A stretch of DNA of 8,058 nt from Acidobacteriota bacterium (GCA_019239815.1 JAFAZL010000686.1:1-8058); one strand, 5' to 3'. Counted from the stretch's first letter, positions 1 to 5,696 are shown. Notes: generated by a model not told the origin, from the letters alone. Program-made: numbers and translations.

Positions 1-1
1 A

Positions 2-511
2 GGCCGAGATGAGTTGTTGCGTATTCGGGTGGAGACGCCGACGGATCGGTCAGGACCGAAGAGGACACGGCGATTCGTTTTAACGTTCAAGGGACCTGTG
101 AAGGAGGGTGGCTCTGACACAAGGCGGGATTCGTCTCGGCTCCATGGATACGGGCAGGACCACAAGGTTCGCGAAGAGATTGAGCTGGAGGTCGGAGACC
201 AGAAAGCCCTCGGGCTGATCCTTACCAGATTGGGGATGGCGGAGTCATTCCACTACGAAAAGTACAGGACGACGTTTCGACTACCGACGCCGGCGCGATG
301 GGCGAAGGGACTAGTGATTGAACTGGACGAGACACCAATTGGGAATTTTGTCGAGTTGGAAGGACCGTCGAAGGCGATTGACCGGGCGGCGAAATTATTG
401 GGGTTCTCGAAGGACGATTACGTCGTGACGAATTATTTGCGATTGTATGCGGAAGAATGCACGCGGCGCGGAGAGAAAGTCGGGGACATGGTGTTTCGCA
501 AACAGAAGTGA
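2..511 (+). CDS. CYTH-domain protein (class IV adenylate cyclase / triphosphatase-like), 5' end missing
   Basis: The frame is open to the left edge, and the residues before the first possible start (GRDE, then LLRIRVE) already belong to the conserved domain, so the true start lies outside the window and the TTG at 14 is not it. CYTH enzymes are small tunnel-shaped proteins acting on triphosphorylated substrates (ATP, thiamine triphosphate, inorganic triphosphate), using paired basic and acidic residues and divalent metal. Visible landmarks, in order, are the Arg strand LLRIRVE, the strand FVLTFKGP, the acidic strand KVREEIELEV, YEKYRTTF, the strand VIELDETPIGNFVELEGP, then a C-terminal NYLRLYAEECTRRG helix and DMVF. 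About 15 extra polar residues (GGSDTRRDSSRLHGYG) lie between the KGP and KVREE strands. I cannot tell cyclase from triphosphatase by sequence. The gene ends just before a hairpin and looks independent of the downstream metal genes. Confidence 0.85.
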   Translation, partial: GRDELLRIRVETPTDRSGPKRTRRFVLTFKGPVKEGGSDTRRDSSRLHGYGQDHKVREEIELEVGDQKALGLILTRLGMAESFHYEKYRTTFRLPTPARWAKGLVIELDETPIGNFVELEGPSKAIDRAAKLLGFSKDDYVVTNYLRLYAEECTRRGEKVGDMVFRKQK

Positions 512-512
512 C

Positions 513-534
513 GCGAATCGGGGGCGCGATTCGC
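513..534 (+). terminator. Hairpin just after the CYTH gene, possible weak terminator
   Basis: A perfect 8-bp stem, GCGAATCG (513-520) with CGATTCGC (527-534), closes a 6-nt loop GGGGCG and starts two bases after the TGA stop. Its position suggests a 3'-end structure. Only a few Ts follow (ttgtac), so it may be a Rho-assisted end or an RNA-stabilising hairpin rather than a strong intrinsic terminator. Confidence 0.4.
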
Positions 535-607
535 TTGTACCGATCACAAAGTTGCGATGAGCAAGCTCACATTTTAGAAGTTTCGCCACGATGTGTCGTA
601 ACGCGCA

Positions 608-647
608 GAAAAAATGATGCTTGCGTCCGAATTTTCGTCATTCTTTC
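608..647. repeat. Imperfect inverted repeat abutting a promoter
   Basis: The left arm 608-619 (GAAAAAATGATG) and right arm 636-647 (CGTCATTCTTTC) pair at 11 of 12 positions, including one G-T wobble and one A/C mismatch, around a 16-nt centre. The right arm ends one base before the -35 hexamer at 649, a position suitable for a regulator-binding site. It could also be fortuitous AT-rich symmetry. Confidence 0.3.
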
Positions 648-648
648 C

Positions 649-678
649 TTGACACCACGGCACGTGAGGGCTTATCAA
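649..678 (+). promoter_or_regulatory. Candidate sigma70-type promoter
   Basis: A perfect -35 hexamer TTGACA (649-654) is followed, after 18 nt, by TATCAA (673-678), which matches 4 of 6 consensus positions. The predicted transcription start is near 685. It is the best sigma70-like match I found in the 529-base gap. It would drive either the short structured unit ending at 924 or, if that terminator is bypassed, the MgtE-like/Nramp pair. A CACGTG hexamer (661-666) lies in the spacer. The weak -10 limits confidence. Confidence 0.4.
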
Positions 679-702
679 GCAATTGGAGTGAATTTTCTAC
701 CG

Positions 703-855
703 ATGTCCGCGTCTAGCGAACTCGAGCCTGGGCCCCGCAGGGTGAGACTGGTTGCCGAAGTTGCGGCACAGGCGGCTGAGGGTGTTCGAGAGGCGTCGCA
801 CGAATTGATGCATATCGTGCGCACGGACGCGTGGGGAGGGTTCACGACCGGCTAA
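703..855 (+). CDS. Possible 50-residue small protein or leader peptide, unrecognised
   Basis: An ATG-started ORF of 50 codons ends with TAA at 853-855, 28 bases before the terminator stem. The peptide begins MSASSELEPGPRRVRLVAEV, continues with an Ala/Glu-rich helical stretch and ends DAWGGFTTG. It has no signal peptide or membrane segment. An in-frame GTG at 688 lies very near the predicted transcript start. The only SD-like motif, GGAG at 685-688, is 14 bases from the ATG, which is too far to be convincing. It is not recognisable as a known family. It may be a real small gene, a regulatory leader peptide, or merely an open frame through a structured RNA; the last is at least as likely. Confidence 0.2.
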   Translation: MSASSELEPGPRRVRLVAEVAAQAAEGVREASHELMHIVRTDAWGGFTTG

Positions 856-883
856 AGGTAAGTACATTCGTATGAGGCACTTG

Positions 884-924
884 CCCGCAGCCGGAGGAAA
901 TGACGGCGGCGGGATTTTTATTTT
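884..924 (+). terminator. Intrinsic terminator upstream of the MgtE-like gene
   Basis: The stem CCCGCAGCCG (884-893) pairs with CGGCGGCGGG (904-913) at 9 of 10 positions, with a single A/G mismatch. The loop is 10 nt, and the stem is followed by an A and the U-tract TTTTTATTTT (915-924). This is the best Rho-independent terminator in the window. It lies 373 nt downstream of the CYTH stop and 116 nt upstream of the MgtE-like start. It therefore either ends a short unit starting near 685 or acts as an attenuator for the downstream operon. Confidence 0.7.
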
Positions 925-968
925 GAAGTAGTCCAGAAGGCGGCGACTCGGACCGATCTTGCGGACAT

Positions 969-990
969 GGGGCGCAGCATGCTGCGCCCC
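969..990. repeat. Perfect 22-nt palindrome, REP-like
   Basis: Positions 969-990 are a perfect palindrome centred on GCATGC; the core reads GGCGCAGCATGCTGCGCC flanked by two more G/C pairs, followed by TACA. As RNA it would form a 9-bp stem with a CATG loop. No U-tract follows, so it is not a terminator. I recall near-identical palindromes scattered between genes in Acidobacteria and some other phyla, which would make it a repetitive extragenic palindrome. That is memory, not a search. It lies 50 nt upstream of the next start codon. Confidence 0.55.
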
Positions 991-1040
991 TACACAGACT
1001 CGGAGTTTGTCGAAGAAGTTCGTGGAACTGAGAGGCTGAT

Positions 1041-2282
1041 ATGCAGTTGTATGCCACGGAGTTGATGGGAGCAGAGACCTACGACGACCAAGGAAATTTT
1101 GTGGGTCGTGTTCGGGAGTTTTTCATCGAGCCGGCGGACCAGCCCAACCGCGTGTCGCGGCTGTTGCTGTCGCGCGGGCGCTTTCAGCCGCTCGTGGCGA
1201 AGTACGACCAGATCGCGACGGTGGCGCCGGGGACGATTCGATTGAATTGCAGTGAGATGGCGCTGGAACTGTACCAGCCAAACGAAGGGTGGCTGGCGGT
1301 TCGCAAGGATTTGCTCGATCAGCAGATCATCGACACGCAAGGACGGAAAGTCGTTCGCGTAAATGATGTGGACCTGGCGGAGCAGCGGACGAATGGAAAT
1401 GTGGAGTTGCGGTTGACCCAAGTAGACGTCGGGCTGCCGGGAGCCGTGCGGCGTTTGCTGCAGGGCGTCGTGTCGCCGTCCGTTGTGCGGAAATTACAGA
1501 GCCGGTTGCCCCAACGAACGATTCGTTGGGAATTTGTGAATTTGATCGAGCCCGATCCATTGCGACGGGTGAAGCTGCGGATTACGCACGAGAAGCTCGA
1601 GGACCTGCACCCGGCAGACCTGGCCGAGATGATGGAAGAACTGTCGGCGGCAGAGCGCCAGGGCATTATTGCTTCGCTGGATGAGGAGATGGCGGGGAAA
1701 GTGTTAGCAGAATTAGATGAGCGGCTGACCCGACAAATCGTCGAGAAACTCGATCCCGAAAAAGCGGCCGACATTCTGGAGGAAATGGCTCCGGACGCGG
1801 CTGCAGACTTGCTGGCAGACTTGCCAAAGGAAACGTCGGAAGAGTTGCTGGAGGAAATGCCGGGCCAGGAAGCGGAAGACGTGCGCGAGTTGCTTTCGTT
1901 CGATCCCTCGACCGCAGGCGGCCTGATGAACACCGAGTTCGTGTTCCTGGGCGAAACCGCAACTCGCGATGAAGTGTTGAACTGGATGCGGACACAAGAT
2001 TTAAACCTCGATCAACTCGATTCGGTGGTGCTCCTCGACAGCGCCGCACAATTTTCGGGCATCGTCACCATCGCGAGGTTGCTGATGGCCGCCCCGGAAC
2101 AGTCGATCCGCGACTTGAAGCTGGAGCCGCTTTTGAGCGTGCAGGCGAACGCGGACGAGACCGAGGTGTTTGAGTTGTTCGACAAATACAACTTGCGGAC
2201 GCTGACGGTGGTGGACGAAACTCAGCGCCCGATTGGAACGATCGCGGTGGATGACGTCGTGTCGCGGCTGGTGGCGAAGTAG
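1041..2282 (+). CDS. Soluble PRC-barrel / MgtE-N / CBS-pair protein (no transporter domain)
   Basis: The ATG at 1041 has GAGAGG at 1030-1035, five bases upstream. The 413-residue protein has an N-terminal PRC-barrel-like domain (about 1-85; LMGAETYDDQGNFVGRVREF), a second PRC-like segment (about 90-165; IIDTQGRKVVRVNDVDL), and an MgtE-N superhelical domain (about 185-285; LHPADLAEMMEELSAAERQG, then EKLDPEKAADILEEMAPDAA). The MgtE linker FDPSTAGGLMNTEFVFL (287-303) leads into a CBS pair (about 295-413). In MgtE channels the N and CBS domains bind Mg2+ and close the pore; here the protein ends after the CBS pair, so the pore domain is absent and the product should be cytosolic. It is not truncated by mutation: the stop follows a complete second CBS domain, and this pore-less architecture is known in other bacteria. 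The gap to the Nramp-like gene is 50 nt, implying co-transcription. I infer a Mg2+-sensing (perhaps nucleotide-sensing) partner of that transporter. It should not be annotated as a complete Mg2+ transporter. Confidence 0.9.
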   Translation: MQLYATELMGAETYDDQGNFVGRVREFFIEPADQPNRVSRLLLSRGRFQPLVAKYDQIATVAPGTIRLNCSEMALELYQPNEGWLAVRKDLLDQQIIDTQGRKVVRVNDVDLAEQRTNGNVELRLTQVDVGLPGAVRRLLQGVVSPSVVRKLQSRLPQRTIRWEFVNLIEPDPLRRVKLRITHEKLEDLHPADLAEMMEELSAAERQGIIASLDEEMAGKVLAELDERLTRQIVEKLDPEKAADILEEMAPDAAADLLADLPKETSEELLEEMPGQEAEDVRELLSFDPSTAGGLMNTEFVFLGETATRDEVLNWMRTQDLNLDQLDSVVLLDSAAQFSGIVTIARLLMAAPEQSIRDLKLEPLLSVQANADETEVFELFDKYNLRTLTVVDETQRPIGTIAVDDVVSRLVAK

Positions 2283-2332
2283 TTTTTCATCGATCGGACC
2301 GTGCGTTTTTGAAATGAGTGCTAGTTAGCGCG

Positions 2333-3658
2333 ATGAACTGGAAAGCAATCTCGGCGAAGGTCGACGGGCTGCGTGAACGCGGCACGGACCTGCAGAAGCG
2401 TCTTCGTTCATCGCGCAAACGCATTGCGTTGTTGTTGGCTGTGGTCGGCCCGGGGATCATCACGTCGAACGTCGATAACGACGCGGGTGGAATCTCGGTG
2501 TACACGCAATCGGGCGCGCAGTATGGCTACGCGCTGCTGTGGTCGCTGATACCGATGACGATCGCGCTGTACGTGACGGGCGAAATGTGCGCGCGCATGG
2601 GCGTGGTGACGGGCAAGGGGCTGTCGGACCTGATTCGCGAGGAGTTTGGGTTCCGGTCGACGTTCTTTGTGATGATCACGGGGTTTTTCGTCGATCTGGC
2701 GAACGTCGTTGCGGAATTTGCCGGTATAGCGGCAGCCATGCAGATTTTTCACGTCAGCAAATATATTTCCGTGCCGATTGCAGCGGTGCTTGTTTGGGTC
2801 TTGGTTTTGCGCGGAACGTACCGCCAGGTCGAGGTCGTGTTCCTTGCGGCTTGCGTCTTGTATCTCTCGTATGTGGCGTCGGCAATCTTTGCAAAACCGG
2901 ATTGGCTGGAGGCGGCGCGGCATACAGTTATTCCGACGATGCATTTCAATCCTGGGTACTTGGTGATGCTGACCGGCCTGGTCGGTACAACCATTGCTCC
3001 TTGGCAGTTCTTTTACATGCAGGCGGGATTCGTCGAGAAAAAGGTGTCGGTGCGGCAATATCCGCAGGCGCGCGCAGACGTATTGATCGGAAGCATCAGC
3101 TGCATGGTGATCGTGTTTTTCATTATCGTCTGCACAGCGGCGACGCTTTACGTAAGCGGGCAGAGATCGATCACGGATGCAGCAGAGGCTGCGGCAGCGC
3201 TGGTACCTTTGGCAGGAAAGTGGGCTGGGATTTTGTTCGCGTTTGGATTGCTGAACGCGTCGCTGTTTGCGGCGTCGATTTTGCCGCTCTCTACTGCGCA
3301 CGTGATTTGCGAAGGGCTAGGCTTTGAAGCCGGCATCGATCACAAATTCAAAGAGGCGCCGATCTTCTATTGGCTGTATACGATTCTGATCGCGGTTGGC
3401 GCGGGAATCGTTCTGCTCCCGAATGCGCCGTTGTGGAAGATTTTGATTTTTTCGCAAGTGGGGAACGGAGTGTGGCTGCCGGTCGTGCTGATCTTTATCT
3501 TGCTGCTGGTAAATCGGCGCGACCTGATGGGCGAGTACGTCAACACCACGACGTTCAACATCGTGGCCTGGATCACGGCGATTGCGATGATTCTGCTGAC
3601 GTTTGTGGTGGTGTATACGTCGGTATTTCCCAGCGTGGTTGGGGCCTCGCCACCTTGA
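2333..3658 (+). CDS. Divergent Nramp-family transporter, probably Mg2+ (NRMT-like) rather than Mn2+/Fe2+
   Basis: The protein has 441 residues from the ATG at 2333; an in-frame GTG at 2318 would add five residues, and neither start has a strong SD. About eleven hydrophobic segments follow a basic cytosolic N-terminus (1-30). Membership of the Nramp/SLC11 family is clear from GPGIITSNVDNDAGG, then QSGAQYGYALLW (TM1), and GLVGTTIAPWQFFYMQ (TM6). The metal site differs from classical MntH. The TM1 motif DPGN is DAGG (50-53), keeping Asp50 but losing Asn. The TM6 M-P-H is A-P-W (222-224), losing the soft-metal-selecting Met and the His. From what I recall, Nramp-related Mg2+ transporters carry this kind of Asn and Met loss, so Mg2+ import is the favoured prediction. 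The upstream MgtE-type sensor gene supports it. Transport of another divalent or trivalent ion is possible. Calling it MntH would be misleading. Confidence 0.88.
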   Translation: MNWKAISAKVDGLRERGTDLQKRLRSSRKRIALLLAVVGPGIITSNVDNDAGGISVYTQSGAQYGYALLWSLIPMTIALYVTGEMCARMGVVTGKGLSDLIREEFGFRSTFFVMITGFFVDLANVVAEFAGIAAAMQIFHVSKYISVPIAAVLVWVLVLRGTYRQVEVVFLAACVLYLSYVASAIFAKPDWLEAARHTVIPTMHFNPGYLVMLTGLVGTTIAPWQFFYMQAGFVEKKVSVRQYPQARADVLIGSISCMVIVFFIIVCTAATLYVSGQRSITDAAEAAAALVPLAGKWAGILFAFGLLNASLFAASILPLSTAHVICEGLGFEAGIDHKFKEAPIFYWLYTILIAVGAGIVLLPNAPLWKILIFSQVGNGVWLPVVLIFILLLVNRRDLMGEYVNTTTFNIVAWITAIAMILLTFVVVYTSVFPSVVGASPP

Positions 3659-3669
3659 TTTGCAATGAA

Positions 3670-3684
3670 GGAAGCGCGCCTTCC
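3670..3684 (+). terminator. Short hairpin 11 nt after the transporter stop
   Basis: GGAAG (3670-3674) and CTTCC (3680-3684) form a 5-bp stem with loop CGCGC, just after the Nramp-like stop codon. There is no U-tract, so intrinsic termination is doubtful. It could mark the operon end or simply be chance. The rest of the 125-nt gap before uppS shows no convincing promoter. Confidence 0.2.
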
Positions 3685-3783
3685 GGCTGCGTTCCCGCAT
3701 CGAAACAAGCGGTCTACGCGCTCGCGATGTTGGCGGGTTGATAGCGAGGTCGAGCCGGAGGCGTTGCGCCACTGCCGAGGCTC

Positions 3784-4677
3784 ATGTTAACTTTGCGGCG
3801 TAAAGAAGATTTGCGCGGACTAGACAACGCGCCACGCGACCTGATGAAATCGCACGTCACACTCCAAGTTGCCACACCTGCTGCCCTCGGAACCGTCACT
3901 GCAGAAGAAGCCGAGCTGCTAGCCAAGCTGGATTTGGCGCGATTGCCGAGGCATGTCGCGGTGATCATGGACGGCAACGGGCGCTGGGCAAAACGGAGGC
4001 TCTTGCCGCGCGTGGCCGGGCACAAGGTCGGGGCGCAGACGACGCGAACGATCATTGAAACGTGCGCGCGACTCAATATTGAGGCGCTGACGCTGTATGC
4101 GTTCTCGGTGGAGAACTGGCGGCGGCCGAAGACCGAAACCGATTTTCTGATGCAGCTTCTGCGTGAGTATTTGCGGACGGAGATGCCCCTGATTCAGCGG
4201 AACGATATCCGGATGCGTTTTCTCGGGCGGTCGAGCGAGTTGCCGATCGGCGTGCAGCAGGACATGAAGGCAGCCGAAGAGAAGACGGCGGGAAATGGCG
4301 GAATGGTTTTGTGCCTGGCGTTGAACTACGGCGGGCGCGCTGAAATTGTCGATGCGGCGAATGCGATTCTCGAAGAGCGGAAGGCACAGGGAAGCACGGC
4401 TCCGGTGACCGAAGAAGAGGTTTCGCAGCGGCTGTATACGGCTGGCTTGCCGGATCCGGACCTGTTGATTCGTACCAGTGGCGAGATGAGGGTGAGCAAT
4501 TTCCTGTTGTGGCAGATCGCATACGCCGAAATATTCGTTACGGACACGCTCTGGCCCGACTTCAATCGAGCGCGGCTGCTGGAGTCGTTTTTGGATTTTC
4601 AGAGGCGCGAACGGCGCTATGGCGGAATCGGCGAAGACGGATCGGATTCGCGGGTGCCCCGCGTGGCCGGCGAGTAG
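3784..4677 (+). CDS. uppS: Undecaprenyl diphosphate synthase (cis-prenyltransferase)
   Basis: It condenses farnesyl-PP with eight isopentenyl-PP units to make C55-PP, the lipid carrier precursor for peptidoglycan and other envelope glycans. Family motifs are all present: HVAVIMDGNGRWAKRR (57-72) with the catalytic Mg2+-binding Asp at 63, GHKVGAQTTR (79-88), LTLYAFSVENWRRP (102-115), NYGGRAEI (181-188), and RTSGEMRVSNFLLWQ (230-244) followed by AYAEIFVTDTLWPDF. The chosen ATG has GAGG only 3 nt upstream and gives 297 residues, about 45 longer than usual. The first ~53 residues show no motif, and an in-frame ATG at 3844 would remove 20 of them, so the start is uncertain. It heads the uppS-cdsA-dxr-rseP cluster; the usual upstream frr is replaced by the Nramp-like gene here. 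Confidence 0.96.
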   Translation: MLTLRRKEDLRGLDNAPRDLMKSHVTLQVATPAALGTVTAEEAELLAKLDLARLPRHVAVIMDGNGRWAKRRLLPRVAGHKVGAQTTRTIIETCARLNIEALTLYAFSVENWRRPKTETDFLMQLLREYLRTEMPLIQRNDIRMRFLGRSSELPIGVQQDMKAAEEKTAGNGGMVLCLALNYGGRAEIVDAANAILEERKAQGSTAPVTEEEVSQRLYTAGLPDPDLLIRTSGEMRVSNFLLWQIAYAEIFVTDTLWPDFNRARLLESFLDFQRRERRYGGIGEDGSDSRVPRVAGE

Positions 4678-4774
4678 TTGGAACTTTTCTGTTTTGCTTC
4701 CTTTTTCATTTGAAGGCTTTGTCGTAGGTTAGTTGACGGTCGGATTGCGACTGGATGGAGATTTGTGACGCGCG

Positions 4775-4793
4775 GAACGTTCAGAGCGCTCTG
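4775..4793. repeat. Two abutting short palindromes upstream of cdsA
   Basis: GAACGTTC (4775-4782) and CAGAGCGCTCTG (4782-4793) are both perfect palindromes sharing one base. They lie about 40 nt before the cdsA start, within the 155-nt uppS-cdsA gap. They could be an operator or an RNA hairpin; short palindromes also arise by chance. The rest of this gap has a T-rich stretch (4684-4712) and a TTGACG (4733-4738) without a good -10 partner. Confidence 0.25.
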
Positions 4794-4817
4794 CGATTGT
4801 CTGTCTATTGGCGGTTT

Positions 4818-4823
4818 AAGGGA
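4818..4823 (+). promoter_or_regulatory. Ribosome binding site fixing the cdsA start
   Basis: AAGGGA lies 9 nt upstream of the ATG at 4833. The frame is open further upstream to an ATG at 4755, but those 26 extra residues (ending VYWRFKGILG) are unlike CdsA N-termini, and that ATG has no comparable site. Confidence 0.6.
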
Positions 4824-4832
4824 ATTTTAGGA

Positions 4833-5696
4833 ATGACTTGGAAGCGAGTGGCTACAGCCGTTGTGCTGATCCCGTTTGTTGTGGGACTGGTGCTCTATGC
4901 ATCGACGGCGTGGGTTGCGGTGGCGCTGGCCGCGATCATTGTGCTGGCGATGATCGAGTATTTTGCGCTGGGCGATGCAATCGGGCACCGAGCGTATCGG
5001 GTGTGGACATTGATCTGCGCGGTACTGCTCGTCTACGTGCGCTGGGCGGCGGTTTCGGCTGAATGGCTGCGGGTTCCGTCACTGTGGATTCCCGGGCGCT
5101 ACGTCATCCCGCCAGGCGCTGCGCACGGCACCGATGATGTCTTGATGCTGTTCGTGCTGGGAATTGCAACACTGACGTTAGCTACACGGCGTCCGTTGGT
5201 TGAATCCTTGGCTGCTGCGGGAATCAGTTCGAGCGCGTTGTTGCTCGTGGCGTTCCCGCTGAGCTTCGCTGTTACGTTGCATGGAGTGAAGGGAATCGGG
5301 CCAAAGCTGCTGTTATTCGCGCTGGTGATCACTTGGGCGGGCGACACGGCTGCGTATTTCGTTGGCAGGGCAATCGGGAAACATCCATTTGCACCGATTC
5401 TAAGTCCTAAGAAAACCTGGGAGGGGGCGGTCGGTGGGTTTGCCGGGTCGCTGCTGGTAGGCGTAGCCTTTTCGAAATGGATTGGCGTCCCGATGGGGCA
5501 GATGCTGGCTATAGCAGCGGTGGGTAACGTGGCCGGGCAGGTTGGCGACTTGCTGGAGTCAGCCTACAAGCGTAGCGTGGGCGTGAAGGACTCGGGGACC
5601 CTATTGCCGGGGCACGGTGGCATCCTCGATCGTATTGATGCGTTGATATTGGCGATCCCGGTCGTTTGTTATTATTGGATTCTGTTCGGGGCCTAA
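4833..5696 (+). CDS. cdsA: Phosphatidate cytidylyltransferase (CDP-diacylglycerol synthase)
   Basis: This integral membrane enzyme converts phosphatidic acid and CTP to CDP-diacylglycerol, the precursor of all bacterial phospholipids. The 287-residue product starts MTWKRVATAVVLIPFVVG, a typical CdsA opening running straight into TM1, and has about eight hydrophobic segments. Signature regions are WAGDTAAYFVGR (168-179), SPKKTWEG (191-198), GDLLESAYKR (238-247) and the family signature VKDSGTLLPGHGGILDRID (251-269), which holds the conserved KD, HGG and DR.D residues used with Mg2+. The gene follows uppS after 155 nt and precedes dxr by 16 nt, so it is very likely co-transcribed with dxr. Length and motifs are normal and nothing appears broken. 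Confidence 0.96.
   Translation: MTWKRVATAVVLIPFVVGLVLYASTAWVAVALAAIIVLAMIEYFALGDAIGHRAYRVWTLICAVLLVYVRWAAVSAEWLRVPSLWIPGRYVIPPGAAHGTDDVLMLFVLGIATLTLATRRPLVESLAAAGISSSALLLVAFPLSFAVTLHGVKGIGPKLLLFALVITWAGDTAAYFVGRAIGKHPFAPILSPKKTWEGAVGGFAGSLLVGVAFSKWIGVPMGQMLAIAAVGNVAGQVGDLLESAYKRSVGVKDSGTLLPGHGGILDRIDALILAIPVVCYYWILFGA

Larger units (their letters stand above)
685..924 (+). ncRNA. Candidate structured leader RNA / attenuator (or stand-alone small RNA)
   Basis: This interval lies between a promoter-like site and an intrinsic terminator and can fold densely. A hairpin at 753-768 has the stem TGCCG/CGGCA. A perfect 7-bp hairpin pairs 797-803 (CGCACGA) with 815-821 (TCGTGCG), with GCGT/ACGC helper pairs at 793-796 and 827-830. 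The terminator stem pairs 884-893 with 904-913. The terminator 5' arm (884-893) can instead pair with 773-782 (CGGCTGAGGG) at 9 of 10 positions plus two wobbles (783-784 with 882-883), an antiterminator-like arrangement. The sequence CCCGCAG at the arm (884-890) also occurs at 734-740, where it could compete for 776-782. I recognise no known riboswitch class; specifically I see no M-box. Alternatives are an sRNA, a leader-peptide attenuator, or chance pairing in GC-rich DNA. Confidence 0.35.

Noticed and set aside
457..855. 132-codon plus-strand frame overlapping the end of the CYTH gene
   Set aside because: The first ~80 codons overlap the CYTH coding end, a hairpin and the promoter-like site and look random. 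Only the last 50 codons (from 703) are kept, as a tentative small ORF.
900..926. Eight-codon ORF with an ideal GGAGG site just upstream
   Set aside because: The GGAGG and ATG form the loop of the intrinsic terminator; the ORF would end in its U-tract. Most likely coincidental.
685..1040. Known Mg2+ riboswitch (M-box) or other named RNA such as SRP RNA, 6S, tmRNA or RNase P RNA
   Set aside because: I looked for their conserved cores and found none. The region is structured but unassigned.
1319..1933. Minus-strand frames of 204 and 77 codons
   Set aside because: They are antisense to the MgtE-like gene; Ser/Arg-rich translation mirrors the Glu/Leu-rich sense coding, with no independent signal.
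2408..3301. Long minus-strand open frame of 297 codons
   Set aside because: It is antisense to the Nramp-like gene; the translation is Arg/His/Gln-rich without hydrophobic core or motifs, as expected from a GC-rich shadow frame.
2539..3327. Plus-strand open frame of 262 codons
   Set aside because: It is in the +1 frame inside the Nramp-like gene; composition rich in Gly/Arg/Cys and no family motif. The overlapping frame has clear Nramp motifs.
3700..3741. Short peptide ASKQAVYALAMLAG in another frame, reminiscent of an Rrf2-type N-terminus
   Set aside because: It is the tail of a shadow frame that stops at 3741 with no domain following, so a chance resemblance.
4649..4663. CGCGGG-TGC-CCCGCG hairpin at the end of uppS as a terminator
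   Set aside because: It lies inside the coding region and the T-rich stretch begins over 20 nt later, too far for an intrinsic terminator.
4755..4832. Upstream in-frame start for cdsA at 4755
   Set aside because: The 26 added residues are unlike CdsA N-termini and the 4833 ATG has a well-placed AAGGGA site.
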